In this document: in pieces, positions 60,016 through 64,000 of the stretch
How positions within the stretch are numbered: the stretch's first letter is position 1
Layout: each line of letters opens with the position of its first letter
Assembly: GCA_023362775.1 (NCBI GenBank)
Contig: JALMGJ010000004.1
Coordinates: 33,039,429-33,103,428 of the forward strand
Origin: Charina bottae
Lineage: Eukaryota > Chordata > Lepidosauria > Squamata > Charinaidae
Length of the DNA: 64,000 bases
Direction: 5' to 3'
Made by a program: the position numbers and the translations under genes
The notes under the pieces: generated by a model
What the model was told of the DNA's origin: nothing
Database searches by the model: none
The model's input: the letters and a program-made list of their open reading frames with translations, nothing else

Positions 60016-60740
60016 GACTACCTAGCAGACTAATTGGGCGATAGTTGCCCTTTCTAAAGGTTTGGGTATATTATATTTTGTTTCCATTGGGGAGCTACAG
60101 CACATGTTTTATCCATTTCTGAGAAGAGTCTAGTCAGGATGGGGACCCACCAGGAATCATTAGCTAATCATAATCAATTAGCCCAATTAGTCTGCTAGAT
60201 ATTTCTTCTAAGCTCTATGCCAGACATCTTCTGAATAAATCAGAAGATTGGGAGGAAGAAACAAAACTCTTTTATCCAGAAGAGGCAGGGTTTTGCAAAG
60301 GACATAGCACAGTAGATCACTATGCTACTTTAAAGGCCCTTACTCAAAAATATACCAATGGTCTTACAAAACAACTCTATGTCACTTTTATTGACCTTAC
60401 CTCTGCCTTTGATTCCACTGAAAGGTCTTGACTATGAGGAAAAACTAGCTAGGACAGATATCGATAAACACCTTCTTAAACTAATTATTGAGCTACATAC
60501 TGACATTACAGCTAGAGTAAGAATGGGCCCACAAGGGTCCTTGTCAGACCGTATCATTGGAGAGAGGAGTTAAACAGGGCTTTTTACTTGCTTCCTTCTT
60601 ATTTAACTTCTATATTAATGATATTGTAGTGGCCATGAAGTCACAAAGTTTTTTCTCCCCCTCATGGACAGAAAATTTCAGTGTGAATGTAAACTGATGA
60701 CTCTTATTTCCTGTACTGAGATTGGCCTTAGAAGATTACT

Positions 60741-60903
60741 ACACTTTTTCTTTTCTTTTCTTTTCTTTTCTTTTCTTTTCTTTTCTTTTCTTTTCTTTTC
60801 TTTTCTTTTCTTTTCTTTTCTTTTCTTTTCTTTTCTTTTCTTTTCTTTTGTATTTCTATTTCTAACCTTTAACTATGTATTGTAAAATTCTAATAAAAAT
60901 TTA
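60741..60903 (+). mobile_element. TTTTC-rich insertion with AATAAA-like end
   Basis: TTAGAAGATTACT flanks it exactly (60728-60740 and 60904-60916). It starts ACAC, runs through about 21 TTTTC units (60745-60848) and ends GTATTGTAAAATTCTAATAAAAATTTA. Removing it with one duplication restores the LINE frame GLRRLLARLAAYC. It looks like a very short retrocopy of a LINE or SINE 3' end; the donor family is unknown. Confidence 0.82.
60745..60848. repeat. (TTTTC)n microsatellite
   Basis: About 21 near-perfect pentamer units. The frame over it (60664-60885), a phenylalanine and leucine repeat, is an artefact. Confidence 0.95.
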
Positions 60904-62137
60904 TTAGAAGATTACTGGCCAGACTAGCTGCTTACTGTGAAAGGAAAAAAGTAAAGATAAATTATAATAAAACAAAGGCAGTAGTTATTGGCAAAAGTAA
61001 TATTTAACACAGATAGACAATTAATGCCCAACAAATAGAGCAATGTCTCTCTTTTAAATACCTGAGCATCACCTTTCATAAGTCCCTTTTATGGAAAGCA
61101 CACTTATCTACTGGCAACTGCCCAGTGTACAGTAGCTGCTATTTTGACATTTTTTTATTCTAAAGGAGGGCAATTGGTAGCCCCTGTACTTAAAATATTC
61201 CAAGGCAAGGTGATGGCCCAGGTGTTGTATGGGGCTGAGATTTGGGGGTGAGGTGAGAAGGTCATTGCCCAATTGTAAGTAGTCCAAAACAACTTCATAA
61301 GGAAGATTTTGGGCCTCCCCCTGGGTACCCCTGCTGCCTATTTAAGGATGGAAATAGGGCTACCTTCCATTGCCATTAGAATATATTTTGCATTGTTGGG
61401 GCACTATAAGAAATAGTCTTCAAGAATCCCATCTTGCCAAACTCTGTTTTCTCCATTACACAGCTGGGAATCAATGGACAAAACTTTTGTCACCCATTCT
61501 ACAAATGTATTCCCTACCACTTTTGGGAGAACTTAGATCTTGGAAGAGATCTAAGGTTTTTTGAAAGGGATGCTAATAAAGTAGTACAGTCATCCAAATT
61601 TTCATCTCGGTATCATCATTATAAAAAATATAGGAGCCTCTCCCAGTACCTGGTTAACATAACCAGTGCTTCACTGAGAAGGGCTTTAACCTGCAGACCA
61701 TGCCCTCCGCATATCTCAAAGGGAGATTTTGTAAGCTGCCAGTCAAACAACATCTCTGCCCTTGTGGTGTTGGTCAAATGGAGGGCATTATCCATTATGT
61801 CCTCCACTGCCCCATTTACAATGAAATCTGGGCCAAATTATTAATGGCAGATGAACTGAAGGGCTCTGACCTTGAAAAATTGAACTATCTTCTTGCAGAT
61901 GTGTTTCCAACTGTCAGGATCCAAGTTGCTACTTTTGTCAGAAAGAAATACTTAAGTCCTTAGTTGTAGCTTTGGCTTTATTTTGTTGTAACCTTTTTAC
62001 ATCTAATTCTTCTTCTATTACTCTATTTTATCTTTTCACAATTTTATTGTTCTATTGTTATTTTATTGTATTTTATGGCATTCCTATGTTATGACCTGGG
62101 GTTACAACAAACTTATTTACTAGTGACTACCTAGCAG

Positions 62138-62695
62138 TGGGGCATAAGGAGAGTGCAGGATGAAGCTGGGGGAAGTGCCCTAATCCTCCAACTTCACTCT
62201 GCTGTTTATGGAGAGCAATTGGTGGTTGTCTTCCTGCTTAAGATGCTGGGTGAGAAGGGAAGGAAACTAGCAAATCTACCAATCACCGCCTTGAAATTTC
62301 TCATATTAAATATGTAAGGACAGTACCACTCCCTGACTTTCTTGTTGAGGCATAGTAAAACATGACCATGGAGGCCGTGAAATTCTGTACACATACTTTA
62401 TGCTGACTGAAAAATAAGAGGAATACATGTTAATGGAGCCATGATGAAATGCCCTTAGAGTGGGTCAGATCTACTTTTAACCATAACTGAGCATGAATCC
62501 AATCCTTGCCTTGAAGAATCCCTTTCATGGTGGCATCTCTATTGAAAAACTCCTGATTGTCTACATTTCACTCTGGGACTTATTTTAATATGAACATTCA
62601 TGTGTGCATGGAACTGTGATGAGACTTCATTGTCCCACTTCATGAACTGAATGAGTACACTAGGATATACCCAATACATCCTTTGGATATATATG
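62138..62695. other. No recognised gene or element
   Basis: Unique sequence. Confidence 0.4.
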
Positions 62696-62719
62696 TTTTA
62701 GACCAGTGCTTTCCAAAGT

Positions 62720-62748
62720 GCCGCCGTTGGTGACACACCAACGGCGGC
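62720..62748. repeat. Perfect 13-bp hairpin in hAT element
   Basis: GCCGCCGTTGGTG, loop ACA, then CACCAACGGCGGC, just inside the left terminal repeat. Confidence 0.9.
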
Positions 62749-62919
62749 GGTGCGGGGGGGAGCACAGTGGTGGTGGTGTGCATGGCGGCAGCGGCGGCGG
62801 CCTTGCTAAAATGCAGAAGTGCTGATGGCGCACCGCTGCTGCCGCTGCTGTGCACACTACCACCGCTGCGGGCGCCCCCGTGCCACTGCTTCATGACACA
62901 CTAAAGTGTGTCGCGACAC

Positions 62920-63002
62920 ACTAAACATTAGGCTGTAAAAGCTTTGGCCCGGACTGAAATAAGCATGCCTGACAGCTGCTGAGTTTTATATTCCAACATG
63001 CT
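62920..63002. repeat. 83-bp exact repeat, copy inside hAT element
   Basis: Identical to 63699-63781 at an offset of 779 bp. It starts ACTAAACATTAGGCTG and ends CCAACATGCT. Confidence 0.93.
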
Positions 63003-63043
63003 AAAGTGTCGCGACACACAGTTTGGAAAGCTATGTTCTAGAC

Positions 63044-64000
63044 CCAACCTTGGCAACTTTCAGATGACCAAAATCCTGAAAATTCTAGACATAAAAATAA
63101 ATGCATCTGAAGGGGACACAAGCCAAGGAAGACTGTTTATACCATATATCCTAACAACAACAACAACAATTTTAAATTTATTTGCTGCCCATACTCTGGG
63201 TGGTTATTCAATCGGGGATGCTTAATGGTGATATATCAGACTACTCATAAGGCTGGATATAAGAAGTAACCAAAACTGAGATCAAAGCTTTACAATTTCT
63301 GACTTAAAGTTCATTTCTGCCACACTGGAATTATGACTGTAATGTTACTTGATGCCTAATTTTCCAGTAAGTGCAATGCAAAGTGAGGCTAAAATTGGCC
63401 CTGACTGTAATGCACAGACTGCACATTGTTGTGGTGAACTAGGCTAATGCCTTATCCCAGGAGGTATTGAAACTAATCCATTATTTGTGACTCAGATTCT
63501 TCTTACATTAAAAATATCAGCCACTTCATTAGGCAGGATTCTTGTTAAATGACTCCATTTGTGTGTATTGCAATTGATGAGAAGATGAGCTGAGAAACTA
63601 CAGATTCCTAGTATTATACATGCAGCAACCCAGTAGGATAACCTGACAGATTTTCTCAGACATTTACTGCAGGTGTAAAGAGATCAACACATTGACCAAC
63701 TAAACATTAGGCTGTAAAAGCTTTGGCCCGGACTGAAATAAGCATGCCTGACAGCTGCTGAGTTTTATATTCCAACATGCTCAGAAGTAGTTGTTTTTTA
63801 AATGCCTAAAAGGCAGGTGGGGCTCTTTTCTGCAAAGATAGCAACCCACACTGACAAGCTTCTTATTGGGTCTCTGGAGGTTGTCTGTAGTAACGTGGCT
63901 GGCAAATGTACAAGATTAATCCCAGACATTTTGCCATCCCAGGCAGAGATCAAAAAAGGATCTCTCTATTTCACACAAAGAAGCGAAGTGAGACTGAGGG
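63044..64000. other. No recognised gene; AAC microsatellite
   Basis: (AAC)n at 63152-63167, followed by TTTATTTGCTGCCCATACTCTGGGTGG, which may be an antisense L2-like tail. The rest is unique apart from the 83-bp repeat copy. Confidence 0.4.
63699..63781. repeat. 83-bp exact repeat, likely source copy
   Basis: Lies in unique flanking DNA with no element boundary around it, so it is the likely template for the copy at 62920-63002. Confidence 0.9.

Larger units (their letters stand above)
60181..61964 (+). pseudogene. R4-like LINE reverse transcriptase and zinc-knuckle region
   Basis: In order: LLDISSKLYARHLLNKSEDW (about 60194-60250), EEAGFCKGHSTVDHYATL (60276-60330), LYVTFIDLTSAFDSTE (60373-60425, with the first catalytic aspartate), EKLARTDIDKHLLKLI (60440-60488), a motif-C region near 60690 where TDD stands for the usual ADD and a frameshift follows, GLRRLL, the insertion 60741-60903, then ARLAAYCERKKVKINYNKTK (60918-60977) and the thumb. 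The C-terminus at 61700-61963 has CPCGVGQMEGIIHYVLHC, a C-x-C-x9-H-x4-C knuckle as in LINEs with a restriction-like endonuclease, but the nuclease residues themselves could not be identified. Several frameshifts; not functional. Confidence 0.75.
60029..62124 (+). mobile_element. R4/Dong-like LINE with inverted 5' end
   Basis: The exact target duplication GACTACCTAGCAG lies at 60016-60028 and 62125-62137. 60181-62124 is the sense part: RT N-terminal region, fingers, a damaged DD box, thumb, and a C-terminal CCHC-like motif, ending in TATGACCTGGGGTTACAACAAAC. 60029 to about 60170 is the preceding piece of the same element in reverse, shown by its minus-strand reading KGNYRPISLL, which belongs directly before the sense part. 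Another insertion interrupts it at 60741-60903. Assignment to the R4 clade rests on the RT words and the C-terminal CPC...H...C pattern; Vingi is the main alternative. Confidence 0.82.
62704..63035. mobile_element. hAT-type non-autonomous element with captured filler DNA
   Basis: The ends CAGTGCTTTCCAAAG (62704) and, reversed from 63035, CATAGCTTTCCAAAC are terminal inverted repeats. The flanks TTTTAGAC (62696-62703) and TTCTAGAC (63036-63043) match at 7 of 8, and the right one fits the hAT target preference nTCTAGAn. The interior has a GC-rich triplet-repeat-like part (62720-62880), the palindrome TGTGTCGCGACACA and an 83-bp segment (62920-63002) copied from or to 63699-63781. The minus ORFs at 62640-62894 are composition artefacts. 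Confidence 0.84.

Noticed and set aside
60664..60885. Membrane-like ORF of repeated FFSFL
   Set aside because: It is the (TTTTC)n microsatellite read as protein.
62640..62894. Alanine- and proline-rich minus ORFs
   Set aside because: They come from GCC and GGC triplet-like DNA of the hAT element and contain no domain.

Overview
The window looks like intergenic or deep intronic DNA of a squamate reptile (lizard or snake). No exon of a cellular gene could be recognised. The lineage call rests on the repeat set: tRNA-derived SINEs of the Sauria type (tail with an RTE/BovB-like GTCGGACACGACT motif and ACCTTT end), many L2-type LINE pieces ending in ATAA repeats, a CR1 3' end, a BovB/RTE 3' end, an L1 3' end, an R4/Dong-like LINE, Penelope-like elements (PLEs) with GIY-YIG endonuclease and hammerhead-ribozyme motifs, tRNA-CORE SINEs, and short hAT-type non-autonomous DNA transposons. 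Species cannot be fixed by eye.

Layout. 0-5 kb: a DNA-transposon remnant carrying a 65-bp L2 tail, then an L2 fragment at 4-4.9 kb. 6-7.7 kb: weak L1-like remains. 11.1-11.6 kb: two Penelope families, B inside A, each with its own target-site duplication (TSD). 13.1-14.6 kb: an antisense L1 split by a family B PLE that keeps a GIY-YIG reading frame. 14.7-17.1 kb: antisense L2, a 303-bp internal piece of which recurs 1.3 kb away between 17-bp direct repeats. 17.9, 27.0 and 29.2 kb: three Sauria-type SINEs. 20.2 and 40.9 kb: two copies of one hAT-like element whose interior is a minisatellite with a GC box and a CCAAT box per unit. 22-26 kb: L2 pieces and a CORE-SINE. 27.4 kb: CR1 3' end. 29.7 kb: palindromic hAT element. 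33.1-34.2 kb: a young family A PLE with about 288-bp, apparently identical inverted arms. 34.2-40.9 kb: mostly unassigned unique sequence. 42.3-45.9 kb: L2, a BovB 3' end, L2. 54.2 kb: a family B PLE reduced to inverted arms. 60.0-62.1 kb: an R4-like LINE with an inverted 5' end (twin-priming signature) that was itself hit by a TTTTC-rich insertion. 62.7 kb: a hAT-like element containing an 83-bp exact copy of DNA found 0.7 kb downstream.

No genes act together as a pathway here. The biology is retrotransposition and transposition: the L2, CR1, L1, BovB and R4-like LINEs and the PLEs are defective copies of autonomous elements, while the SINEs and short hAT elements depend on enzymes supplied elsewhere. 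Most insertion histories below were read directly from matching flanking duplications; family names come from recognised motifs, not from a database search.
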